The notes below the pieces were generated by a model. It was given only the letters and a program-made list of their open reading frames with translations. It made no database searches and was not told where the DNA came from. A DNA stretch of 36,383 nt from a virus: the IMG/VR virus record IMGVR_UViG_3300042562_000844, positions 1 to 36,383 of that record; one strand, given 5' to 3'. The translations under genes and the position numbers were made by a program. Positions 17,501 to 24,799 of the stretch are shown here, one piece after another (the first letter of the stretch is position 1; every line of letters begins with the position of its first letter).

Positions 17501-19068
17501 GTGGCAAAATTTTGTGATTCTATAGTTTTACTTGCACCATCTATTTTTATTCCATCAGTTCCAATTCTTATATCGTCAGCAGAAATTGTTCCAGATACTA
17601 ATCTATTTACATTTAAATTGCCAATTTGTGCATCACCGATTGTTGCATTAACAATATTTGTTCCGGCAATTAATGTTGGTGACGCCTGTGCATCTGTAGA
17701 GGCAGAACTAGACGATATACTTGATGAATTAACTGCTTTAACATTAACATACCATAATTGAGTTGATGCTCCCCCAGTAGAAGTAACTGAAAAAAGTGCA
17801 GATGTCGTTGTAGATCTTGGGAGGAAGCCTATTTTTGTATATGTTCCTATAGACGTTCCAGCGTAGACTTCATAACCTATAACATCAGATTCTATAGCTC
17901 CCCCTGCGGCCTTGGTGTTATCATGTGAAACTTGTATTTGCATGCCATTGGCTGCAGCAGTTGGGGGCGCTGGGGTACTTGGAGCAGTTGTATTTTTTGC
18001 AGTAGTAATTGAACTTGAAGCTGTATAAGCTGAAATGTTTCCAGATTTATCTGCAGCGGCAATTTGCACATAGTACGTGGATGATGGCGCTAAAGAAGAA
18101 ATTACTGCACTTGTTATATCTGCTGAGGATGACGTTCTAGCATCGACTGGAATATATGTCCAAGGGCCTGAGGTAGATGTTGAATATCTAACCTTATATA
18201 TACTAACGTCATTAGCACTAGCATAAACTGAATTCCAAGAAACGTTAATGCTAGCTAATGATTTCGAAGGTGTACCAGCACTTAAAGATAATCCTGTAGG
18301 GGTAGGTGGAGCAGTTATGTCTGAGTTATTTGATTGAGAAGCCGCTGAAGATACTTCACCAGACTTAGCTCCAGGAGTTTTAAATTTATCAACAGCCCGT
18401 ACCGCAAATACTCTAGTCGTATAGGTTGTAGTTGTATACGCAAAGTTGGTATCTGAAGAAATTGCTATACAGGTACCAGTTCCTGGAGTTGAGCCAGTTG
18501 GTGTAAAACCAGCGGTTCCAGTATGAAGTTCATAGTAATCAATGTCGTTATCTGCTGGTGCAGTCCAGAAAAATGATATAGTGTCTATTGCTGGAGTTGC
18601 ACTAAGAGAGGTGGGGGCAGCGGGAGCAGCATTTATAGCAGGATTAGTAGATGTAGCCCAGGCACTTGCATTACCAGAGGTATCAACTGCCCTTACAGAA
18701 ATCTTTATATTTGCCCTTGCGGGGTTAAAAAGTTTTAAGTTGGTTGCGTAATCTAGCTCTGCGTTGGGTGCCAAGGTGGAGTAAATAGTTGTGCTTTCTA
18801 CATATGCAGCCCCATCGTAATACAACCATTTATATTCATAATTCTTAAAATCGTCTTCAATTGCTCCATAGGTCCAGTTAGCAAAGAACTTGTCGCCAAT
18901 TGTTGATACCTGTATGTCACTATTAACTAGGCTTGGAGGAAGCGCAACTTTATTTATTGCTGGAACTAGATACACTGGGGACCACTGTGACACTGTTCCG
19001 CCAGAGACAGATCTTATTTGAATACTATAACTTCTGCCTGGAGATAAATCAGTTACGACTTTACGCAT
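11500..19068 (-). CDS. Giant tail fibre/tip protein with FN3 domains and repeated beta modules
   Basis: 2522 residues, Ser/Thr/Gly-rich. Residues 1-36 are the second half of a fibronectin-III domain, followed by four fuller FN3 domains to about residue 470 (for example SYSIQIRSVS, IKISVRAVDTSGNAS, YYVQIAAADKSGNIS). Residues about 470-560 (NATIGDAQIGNLNVNRLVSG) resemble the tail-tip segment of lambda J-type proteins. From about 560 to 2150 come roughly fifteen divergent units of the form H-[GN]-[FY]-x-x-G-x-x-V-x-I-x-G ... FTV. The last 370 residues contain further beta-rich, possibly receptor-binding parts. It starts at a TAATG junction and has no strong ribosome site. It is probably the main host-contact fibre. 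Confidence 0.85.
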   Translation of the reverse strand: MRKVVTDLSPGRSYSIQIRSVSGGTVSQWSPVYLVPAINKVALPPSLVNSDIQVSTIGDKFFANWTYGAIEDDFKNYEYKWLYYDGAAYVESTTIYSTLAPNAELDYATNLKLFNPARANIKISVRAVDTSGNASAWATSTNPAINAAPAAPTSLSATPAIDTISFFWTAPADNDIDYYELHTGTAGFTPTGSTPGTGTCIAISSDTNFAYTTTTYTTRVFAVRAVDKFKTPGAKSGEVSSAASQSNNSDITAPPTPTGLSLSAGTPSKSLASINVSWNSVYASANDVSIYKVRYSTSTSGPWTYIPVDARTSSSADITSAVISSLAPSSTYYVQIAAADKSGNISAYTASSSITTAKNTTAPSTPAPPTAAANGMQIQVSHDNTKAAGGAIESDVIGYEVYAGTSIGTYTKIGFLPRSTTTSALFSVTSTGGASTQLWYVNVKAVNSSSISSSSASTDAQASPTLIAGTNIVNATIGDAQIGNLNVNRLVSGTISADDIRIGTDGIKIDGASKTIESQNFATGNLGWIIDSDGSAEFNNLTVRNTFKIEDGVTPVTISAYSRTAGSSNTVFTANGHGYSTGDYVLISGTTDVDTGLTPMVITWLSNNTFSGSPNSATTAVSGITGSAVKVDNTVRLTNDGLTIGNSGSGVVSIGPTSFQIRSSSTGTRTAIDNTGISVYKSNAQVVGLNSDGTFFLKSAVTGNRVELDGDNGLRVKDSDNNTIIKVDPDGLEGYSKPTNISAISAMQANALGSIGLSSGTTYSTPVTYASSNEGSYTYTAGNIFTAGQKVNITGFTNNTAYNLSSATVSSSDGSTFTVGAGFLTYPITSYTASEEAGQVTFTGEFTLNVDDLVSISDSVVGYNLKNATVLDATPTTFTLSSPGTPDVTNPVNVTDGLVYKLEKSESPTSAIASYPGSTYIKTVTTEDAHNFPVGSLVTVGVDINAPILSSPSATTFTYLSLSNNVSYSNPISINGYRKLVTATDHGLKPGQLFRITGTTGMDEEPVEVSDVISNNTLTYKTSKTGASGTGQIAKETFSINIDGAATFGGDLKSSSYSTYSLTGSKLSISENDGLKLTRETVQNFILNPTFSSELNFPSSENWASVASYGLPAVNSGESDSGMGQLAGANSFKSSPIKITSITNTNNSLEKTVTTSVNHGLAVPDLVALNGIAYGSITPNSINYKETVSAVPSNTTFKYTPQIGKNAFYITSITTSGTTKTVNTDVAHNFVATQKVWITGTSNSNLNNSSVTIGSTPTATSFTYVGPDSASTASDTVTTVTAAALASGTYTFTSVNTYSPGETVTISGVNSNYNITGTVVTANGTQFTMVGSGSSNTWNKVVDVTSATGLSSYVTYGTTNNQFSAGDTVTIAGLSTAFNLTGVTIASAGPTGFTVATNTLSGQSLNKTSTVSAAISTGTVVTYTVPSGHSVSNGSVISITGTSSAFNLSSRTVTGTTPTSFTVSGSVPAASTWDNAWEISSAEISEGQITYTTSSTHQLTVGGLATISNASSPYNITNVAITSASGTTFTVSTANSAVAWKNKLRIESATGNGSVITYTTSNPHGFYNGQYVTVSGLNASYNVSGNISGASGNVFSINSTVTTTPSSWQRTIYPTLWSYSSPNLTLTVPNLFSPGNQVYVDNVPTLNTGTAGHAVYGNMATASTSTIGQIVLNIGSLTGLPLPVTRIISYSPTATASTAVASGSNAVNISTFTGSGILNVTSNVASNLAFDTNGTIYVRATPFGAAAGTPKRFYPITYTGKTGTTFTGCHSGGASAVLATFDTVAISTYTISFPLSSNTTIPSSETLAATGWPATGFFVITDSGGINHLVSYGGISGQSFTNCNSLDSISGTVNAYANIKQQPRITLNGRLSTQQVGLTKSTVAITSASYNSTTGLRTYNTNPVVPTIQGLVVGDSVDVTGLTGTNSSEYNIVEGTIRSVTTTSFVVYAPSPTSAASSSLTLQSGRYASHASKVQAFADVTVTGTSTLNGTATVSGGTASTTAAVGTVSPSGDSATFTNSSISSFSSSRRGALSTSVYLPNSTSKAATGSFWVYQNVENSGMYLNMKDFILDDGTTAIPASNNNTTFSQIIPRGSWTRISNIFSLPSNWNPSSTLKLPTLLYADKSFSVTNISGAGTGSRTATTSGNHNFEIGQTVTISQNAPGVFNQIATIVTIPSPNTFTYDSSTSGTHDSTYTTKATSKSVQVNAIAYYDGTMLTLTNGLTEYFDGDHQGKWQGARGNSISVKESFTSGQIRLRAGSNISAGEGNYLSEMDKISFSSALPQKVSPSISPISLDIYDSLLGYLPPQTGVALYSGSDTVGKSAYVAVTTNGTTGILSLGGISRIQGNAYMDGVKVVKRTVSSGYYGGTTSPYDNFNTTWSFLRSSTGYFGDVSFVAPPSGCVKISYGAIMYMKEFSGAGTIGYLAATISTSPSGGGTVVYDAKTGQFIQYSIDYNNTVDSSFNAYADIDIEGTSSCSKVDVVSGLTSGKTYYLQLNGQRSGTGQARCARPYVVIEPSLYAL
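12480..17400 (-). repeat. Array of about fifteen protein-level beta repeats inside the fibre gene
   Basis: In translation, units of about 60-80 residues recur, each with an opening strand, H-[GN]-[FY/L]-x-x-G-[DQ]-x-V-x-I-x-G, an N-[LIV] turn, then a closing FTV or FTY strand. Examples are ANGHGYSTGDYVLISG, TNNQFSAGDTVTIAG, SNPHGFYNGQYVTVSG and SGNHNFEIGQTVTIS. Units are diverged at DNA level, so this is an old array and not a recent tandem duplication. Residues are about 560-2190 of the fibre. The unit resembles the short FCCH-type beta domain seen in many phage tail proteins. Confidence 0.7.
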
Positions 19069-19991
19069 TAGAACAAGTCCAGGTAATATTCTATTTCTAA
19101 GGGAGTTCCCTCTACCTTAGTTATTTCTGAAGACGGCAGTGATCTAGATACTAGAATGCTTTGTGTTCCAGCTACCGCCCTGTTTATTCTAATTGCGTCT
19201 AAGTAAATATTTCCTTCTGGATTATTGATTTCAATAAAAGTTATGTTAGACCAGTCTGGCGCACCACTAGCAGTCCACGAGGACTTTGCATACTCTAGAA
19301 TTTGATAAGTGTTTGTTCCTGATGGAATAGCAGTTAGCGTTGCAGTGAAATAATTGGTTTCATCAGTATAAAACCTTACCGAAATATTTCCTGCTGACCC
19401 ACCGGTCTTTTGTACCGCAAAGACAAACTTGTCTGCATAGGAGGCCTCTGAAAAGTCGAAGTTAGCAAAAAACCTTACCCTCCTACCAGAAGAATAAGTT
19501 GGGACAGAGTTAAAATAAATTGATTGATTTCCTGCTCGACCAACTGTAGTTGAATATCCACTAACATCAATTAGCTCCGCCCAAGTTCCATCTGTTTTTT
19601 GATAATCCCAAGACTCCGCTTCATCACAACTAACTAACGCAGTCTCAAACTCGTCATTTGATGCGGTCGAAGAAAATAATCCAACTTCAGATATTTTTCC
19701 AGATATATTTTCTGACAGCACGGCCTTTGCGGTAAGTCTAGTTTTCCCTGCAGAAGGCACACCAGGGGCTGAAGAAATAGAAATTACGGCCCCTCTCCCA
19801 TACTCGAAATCTAATTTAACATTTGCCTCAGCAGCAGCAGAGGTCCCTGAGCCTATTGCTATGGTACCGGCCCACTGAGATGTTTGGTTAGATAGGGATT
19901 TAGCTATCTGGGTTTTTCCAGCAGTAGTTATGACATTTTCACACCTACCCAGCTCAAGGCCGTTCTGCTTAAAAATATATGTACCCTTCAT
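19068..19991 (-). CDS. Minor tail protein
   Basis: 307 residues. The N-terminal part (VITTAGKTQIAKSLSNQTSQWAGTIAIGSG ... LSENISGKISEVGLF read in pieces) follows a pattern common in phage fibre and minor tail proteins, with a GSGTSAA turn and an EVGLF strand. The middle and C-terminal part, RFFANFDFSEASYADKF to NIYLDAIRINR, looks like a carbohydrate-binding beta sandwich. The ATG at 19991 has no ribosome site, but a TTGATA-N17-TATAAT promoter ends 7 nt upstream, suggesting leaderless translation. It ends in a TAATG junction with the giant fibre gene and may be its adaptor. Confidence 0.72.
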   Translation of the reverse strand: MKGTYIFKQNGLELGRCENVITTAGKTQIAKSLSNQTSQWAGTIAIGSGTSAAAEANVKLDFEYGRGAVISISSAPGVPSAGKTRLTAKAVLSENISGKISEVGLFSSTASNDEFETALVSCDEAESWDYQKTDGTWAELIDVSGYSTTVGRAGNQSIYFNSVPTYSSGRRVRFFANFDFSEASYADKFVFAVQKTGGSAGNISVRFYTDETNYFTATLTAIPSGTNTYQILEYAKSSWTASGAPDWSNITFIEINNPEGNIYLDAIRINRAVAGTQSILVSRSLPSSEITKVEGTPLEIEYYLDLF

Positions 19992-19998
19992 TTGACTA

Positions 19999-20027
19999 AT
20001 TATACCATTTCAGGGGGTTCATATCAA
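19999..20027 (-). promoter_or_regulatory. Near-consensus promoter, likely leaderless
   Basis: In minus sense, TTGATA (20022-20027, 5/6 match) and TATAAT (19999-20004, 6/6) are separated by exactly 17 nt. The -10 ends 7 nt before ATG 19991, so initiation is expected at the start codon or one base before it. The 32-nt gap contains no Shine-Dalgarno sequence. It would drive the minor tail, fibre and downstream appendage genes. Confidence 0.7.
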
Positions 20028-20362
20028 GCGGGGACTATTCTGATTTGGTAGTCCTCTGCACCTTCTATGTCTGTAAATTCTAATGTTAAGTCTATGTAAA
20101 TCGATCCGTCGCTAGCTAGAGAAGGAGAACTCGTATGTGAAATTGGCCATGGGTATTCTAACTGTATCTGTTCAGATGTGTCATCTCCTGTGTCCTGGTC
20201 CGGGTCATCAAGGTCTCCAAACTCATCAGTTTCTTCCAGCTCTCCCTCTTCAACCTCTTCTTCTTCGTCAAGGTTTCCAAAAACCTTATTGTAGAGAGTC
20301 TCTATTCCTAAAGCTTTTACTATTTGATCTAGCTGTTCATCTGAGAGTGAATTATCTGGCAT
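20024..20362 (-). CDS. Highly acidic small tail-region protein
   Basis: 112 residues. A helical N-terminus (SDEQLDQIVKALGIETLYNKVFG) is followed by a strongly acidic low-complexity tract (residues about 31-65, mostly Glu/Asp) and a beta-like C-terminus (SIYIDLTLEFTDIEGAEDYQIRI). It overlaps the hub gene end by 11 nt. No family is recognised. The acidic tract could shield or recruit a basic partner during tail assembly, which is speculation. Its stop overlaps the -35 box of the next promoter. Confidence 0.68.
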   Translation of the reverse strand: MPDNSLSDEQLDQIVKALGIETLYNKVFGNLDEEEEVEEGELEETDEFGDLDDPDQDTGDDTSEQIQLEYPWPISHTSSPSLASDGSIYIDLTLEFTDIEGAEDYQIRIVPA

Positions 20363-23300
20363 CCTGCGTCACCAACTGTATTTCTTGTCTAAGTCCATTG
20401 TTCCAGGAAGAGTCAATCTGCCTAACAATATAGGATTCGTCAGAGTTAAAGTCTTTTTGCTCATAACTTATTTTAGCACAGTCTGCCAACTGTATCAAGT
20501 GATTGTTGAATGATGAAATGTTAACATACTTTATGCCCCCAGTTTTAGCTAAGCTTAATATGTCTTTAGCTAATCTATCGGCATCATCTTTTTCAGATAT
20601 CCACTTCAAGTTTTTTTCAAACAATTTTATTCCAAGCCTGGATATTGAAGATTCATTCTTTTTTTCTGAAAAAGGAGTGGAGGCCGAAATTTCAACCACA
20701 GGACCAGATATAGTTGGATAATTTTTTGAAAGCGCTAATGGTCTATCTGCAGTGTTAGCTGCAAAGATTTCTGCCGACCAAGGGGTAACTCTAGATATCG
20801 CGTACGCAACTTCCCCGTCAGAAGGACTATATATATCATACGAACTGAACCCGAATCCTTTTTTACCTTCCTTAACGTTTTCTGCTTTCTTGACGGCCAC
20901 AACACCCATTTCCTGTTCGTCATAAGCCCAAAAATTTTCTACATCGTGAAGGGGACCCTGTCCATCAGTACCAGAAAAAACTACGTTGTTGTAGTACACA
21001 CGGCGAACTGAATTATCAAAATTATCTATCTCATAAGGAACCTTTGCCGTTACGCCACTTCTATTAGACAAAACGTTTTTTAAGATATTGGTAAGTCCTA
21101 TAGAAAATTTATCCTCGTCGGCACCCAGAGTGTCCTTGGCCCCTCCAATGTGGTAGGAGTACATGGTTGTTTTTCCGACTGTGTACAGGGCTACTGATTT
21201 TTTATTAGAACTAGAAAAATCTGAAAGATCAACAGTTATGGAGGCAACTGCGTAGGCATCCCCAGCCTTATTATCCATAAACAAAGACCACGTGGTCCTT
21301 CCACTTGAAGTAGATGTTCTTGATATTCTTATGTTCTCCGCTTGGCCATCTCTAGTATCTGCATACGCTTTAACTGACGAAGATTGAACTTTTCTACCAG
21401 ACTTCATTTGAAAAATTTCAATTTCATGCTGCTTATTGTTTTTCTGTTTCCACCTTGCACTACGATAATCCACGTCCTTCGTAGATGCTGGTTTAGAGGC
21501 AGTTGCAGGAACTGTTGTTTTATTTGGCATAGACCGAATCTCAAAAAAGATACCATCAGTTACTTTATAGTTTCCGTCGAACTTAGGCCATACCACCACA
21601 CCGCCACGGGAATCATTTGTAGAACTATATCTAACCTTTAACCTAGTGAAATAATGACTATAAGCTTTATCAAATACCCTGCGAATACTTGTATTTCTTG
21701 TTCCAGCAACAGAATTAGCTCTATGTATTTTCATGGCATTATCAATCTCACCGGTTTCTTCTTTTTGGTAATTATACTGAGTAAAAGAGGTAGGAGATAC
21801 CCCAGTATTTCTTTGCCACTTAGAAAAATCAATTCCAACTTCATGAAAAGTTTTTGTAGTAGAAAACTTGCCTCTTTCAATTCCAGTAAATCTACCCCTA
21901 AATTCTATTGCGCCCTTAGAGGAATCTGAAAGTTGCAAAAATTCGTCTTGAGTTTTTACGGTGGTATATTTTTTCTGATTAGTTACTGAATCTATTGATT
22001 GAAATCTGGCTCCGTCGTACTTAATAATTTCTTGATCAACTAATAAATATCCGCTAAAAGCTCCCCAACTACCATACGTAAAAATTGAATTATTTACATA
22101 AATATCTGCATCATAAACAGTAACCACTTTACCGGCCGTGGCCTTGTCAAATGTGGTTGAGTTGCCTTTGTCCACATAGGTAAAAGTATTTGATGTTACT
22201 GCGGTAACTGTAACGTGCTTGTCAAGCTTGTAGGTATCAGTTCCATGTATTTTAATTAAATCCTTAACTGCGAATCCGTGGACAGAGCTAGTGGTAACTA
22301 TTTTTTTACCATTCGTTGAATGGTTAGCATCTAAGGCTATAGTATTTACCTTAATTACGCTAGAAATTTTTCTGCTCAACGCGCCAATTCCTAGAACAAT
22401 TGCAGACTTTTCTTCAAATACGTTTCTCGGCACATTTTTTATGACTCCTAAGAAGTTATTCTTCCAGTTTCCCTCTGGGTCGTTTTGAGTTGATCTGGGC
22501 TTAACTGGTTTATAATTTAATTTAACACTATTGTATGGCTCATCTTGAGTGTATGAAAGAGATTCTATGTCCGCAAAGGAAGTGCTGCCGTCTTCCGTTG
22601 TATCCTGTCCTAAAAACTTCCAGTCTGCGTTACCTGAAATTGATTCTGGTCTCCGGGAATTAAAAAGATAGTTTCTTGTTGCAATATTCACAATACCATC
22701 TTCATCAACATACACGGCTGTACCGGTTTCTGAACAAATTCCCTTTACGTACTCCCAGAGACTTTCTGTTGATCTTGTAAAAAACACTGGGAATGTTTCT
22801 TCTTGATAATAACCAGTGTCCGATACATCAGAACCATCTAAAAATCTTGGAGTTTCAACTGGATCCTTGTACTCTTTAATTTTTACTGGACCCACTCCAG
22901 ACATTTCTAAAATTCTCCATATTGCTTGGCTAGGAGTTGAATTTTTTATAATAATGTCAGGTGCATCTACCTCCTGCATCAGTCCCGCGAGGTCCCTAAT
23001 TGGAAGTGATATCTTACTTTCTGAATCTTCAGACCAGGAAGAGATAAACCCGTGGAATTGTGCAATGTTTTCTCCAGCGCCCTCTATGCTTACATATCCA
23101 AGTGCTTGTGTTTCTGGCTTAGCTAATTCCGCCAGGGAAGCTTGCGTAGTTGAAATTTTAGAAGCAGAGAAAAACTTTTGAGAGTTATCTACATCTATTG
23201 TTCCAGTATTAGAAGAAACACTTCCAATTGGATATAGGCTATCTGACTCAGAAAGATTTGCGCTCCAGGACCATGTCATTAGCTTATCCGTTATATCTGT

Positions 23301-24125
23301 TGTAAGTTTTGGTGAAACCTCTATTAACGACACTGGCCCATTTGGAGAGGGGCAATTTATTTTAACTCCCCGTACTCGAACTGCTGTATTTATATACCCC
23401 CAAGACGAGTCCCAATATCCATCTTCCACATCATAAGAAGGCTTTTGGTCTGACCATGTACCGGCTTCATTGTATGATCCAGAAGTTCTATATAAAATTA
23501 TTTGCCCATCTGAGTTTACCGTGAATGTTCCAGAGATTGCCCTCCAGTCCTCGGTAGAACTAGAACTAACGTCCAGGCTGATAGTTACGCTTCCTGGAGT
23601 TCCAAGGGTTGTCTCAAACCCAATAACAATTTTATTAGTCCAGAAAGATCTCTTATACTTAATAGGAACTAAGAAAGCATCCCAGCCAGAAGACTGGTTA
23701 GAAAATTGAGAATAGACTTGGTAGTTTACTGCTGGTCCAGGGTAATAGATTCTTGTCTTTGGTTGATAGGTATATTGTGATAGATAAGAATACGTATTAG
23801 AATCATAAATTTTATTAAAAGATTTTATACCATGATACTTATAGTCAGGAAGTGTCCTGGCAAACGCGGCGGGGACGTTTCTAGCGAAGCATGCTCCAGT
23901 TTTTTGTGGTCTGATTGGTTTGGTCACAGATGAAACAGGAAATCTGTCAGAGTAATAGCTTTGTCTTTCAGCCGTTGTCCCGTAATAAGTACTTTTATTG
24001 TCATCGACATAATCTAAGTCCATGTCGGCATATCTGTTTTGATTTAGTTCAAGTATCACCCTAGTTGATGACGATATAGAATTTGATTTCCGAAGGTTAA
24101 CTTTATCAGCAGTTGTGCCCTTCAT
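20352..24125 (-). CDS. Large tail hub/baseplate-like minor tail protein
   Basis: 1257 residues, second gene after the tape measure. Residues about 240-480 (KLTTDITDKLMTWSWSANLSES, IDVDNSQKFF, WEYVKGICSETGTAVYVDEDG) resemble hub proteins that bind the tail end and receive fibres. One H-G-F beta module (SVHGFAVKDLIKIHG) lies at genomic 22245-22320. The region about 21130-21750 (FTRLKVRYSS, FFEIRSM, HEIEIFQM, WSLFMDNKAG) has the strand pattern of a concanavalin/LamG-like lectin sandwich. The C-terminus (YVNISSFNNHLIQLADCAKI) resembles hub ends. The GAGGAAG site and a TAATG junction fix the ATG at 24125. Confidence 0.78.
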   Translation of the reverse strand: MKGTTADKVNLRKSNSISSSTRVILELNQNRYADMDLDYVDDNKSTYYGTTAERQSYYSDRFPVSSVTKPIRPQKTGACFARNVPAAFARTLPDYKYHGIKSFNKIYDSNTYSYLSQYTYQPKTRIYYPGPAVNYQVYSQFSNQSSGWDAFLVPIKYKRSFWTNKIVIGFETTLGTPGSVTISLDVSSSSTEDWRAISGTFTVNSDGQIILYRTSGSYNEAGTWSDQKPSYDVEDGYWDSSWGYINTAVRVRGVKINCPSPNGPVSLIEVSPKLTTDITDKLMTWSWSANLSESDSLYPIGSVSSNTGTIDVDNSQKFFSASKISTTQASLAELAKPETQALGYVSIEGAGENIAQFHGFISSWSEDSESKISLPIRDLAGLMQEVDAPDIIIKNSTPSQAIWRILEMSGVGPVKIKEYKDPVETPRFLDGSDVSDTGYYQEETFPVFFTRSTESLWEYVKGICSETGTAVYVDEDGIVNIATRNYLFNSRRPESISGNADWKFLGQDTTEDGSTSFADIESLSYTQDEPYNSVKLNYKPVKPRSTQNDPEGNWKNNFLGVIKNVPRNVFEEKSAIVLGIGALSRKISSVIKVNTIALDANHSTNGKKIVTTSSVHGFAVKDLIKIHGTDTYKLDKHVTVTAVTSNTFTYVDKGNSTTFDKATAGKVVTVYDADIYVNNSIFTYGSWGAFSGYLLVDQEIIKYDGARFQSIDSVTNQKKYTTVKTQDEFLQLSDSSKGAIEFRGRFTGIERGKFSTTKTFHEVGIDFSKWQRNTGVSPTSFTQYNYQKEETGEIDNAMKIHRANSVAGTRNTSIRRVFDKAYSHYFTRLKVRYSSTNDSRGGVVVWPKFDGNYKVTDGIFFEIRSMPNKTTVPATASKPASTKDVDYRSARWKQKNNKQHEIEIFQMKSGRKVQSSSVKAYADTRDGQAENIRISRTSTSSGRTTWSLFMDNKAGDAYAVASITVDLSDFSSSNKKSVALYTVGKTTMYSYHIGGAKDTLGADEDKFSIGLTNILKNVLSNRSGVTAKVPYEIDNFDNSVRRVYYNNVVFSGTDGQGPLHDVENFWAYDEQEMGVVAVKKAENVKEGKKGFGFSSYDIYSPSDGEVAYAISRVTPWSAEIFAANTADRPLALSKNYPTISGPVVEISASTPFSEKKNESSISRLGIKLFEKNLKWISEKDDADRLAKDILSLAKTGGIKYVNISSFNNHLIQLADCAKISYEQKDFNSDESYIVRQIDSSWNNGLRQEIQLVTQDAR

Positions 24126-24799
24126 TAAACTTCCTCAAGTTCTACTGACATATTAACTAAATCAAATCCACCACTAGACCTTTTGACCACAGATGTTTCA
24201 AATGTTGCAAAGATCATTCGTTTAGTTACACTATTGCTCTCTGTCAATTTTTTAGCTACTGGAGACTGCCCCGTTGAATATGAAGTTGGATAAACAACAT
24301 AAGACTCATAGGTAAAGTTGTTTGTGTCTTTTGCAGTAACAACAACAATCTCATTCAATGGAGCATTTGTTCCGGTAAATCCAGTTATTTTTATTATGTC
24401 TCCAACAACAAAGCCGTGTGAGGTTGATGCGATGGATTTCAAAGAGTTACCAGCAGAAGAAACAGCCGTTATGCTTTTAGCTGTCCCCTCTGACCCAAGA
24501 CTTTTAGATGTAACAATAACAGTTACCGGCTTGCCGCATAGTTGATCGTACAAAGCTCTAAGGTACTGTGCCCCACGGTTACCATCAACCGTTCTAGAAT
24601 CATTAGAAGGAACCATGTCCCAAGACGTAGCTAAACGCGTTTTATTTGCTATGTGGTTAACCCTAAGAGTTCCATTAGCCATTCTATTTCTAGTTTCAAT
24701 TCTGTCGGTAGTTATAGAAAGCTCAGAACGATTATGGTCTGTTATCAATTGACCATTAATGCTTAATATGGCATCACTTAATGCACCAGACAATGCCAT
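24125..24799 (-). CDS. Distal-tail-like minor tail protein
   Basis: 224 residues directly after the tape measure, the usual place for a distal tail protein. The N-terminus (SDAILSINGQLITDHNRSEL, then TDRIETRNRMANGTLRV) is typical of phage tail proteins that join the tube end, and residues about 60-95 continue a beta core. An inserted H-G-F module (STSHGFVVGDIIKITGF) lies at genomic 24370-24430. The C-terminus (FDLVNMSVELEEV) returns to the core. Both ends are TAATG junctions, so translation is coupled to the tape measure and to the hub. Confidence 0.72.
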   Translation of the reverse strand: MALSGALSDAILSINGQLITDHNRSELSITTDRIETRNRMANGTLRVNHIANKTRLATSWDMVPSNDSRTVDGNRGAQYLRALYDQLCGKPVTVIVTSKSLGSEGTAKSITAVSSAGNSLKSIASTSHGFVVGDIIKITGFTGTNAPLNEIVVVTAKDTNNFTYESYVVYPTSYSTGQSPVAKKLTESNSVTKRMIFATFETSVVKRSSGGFDLVNMSVELEEV

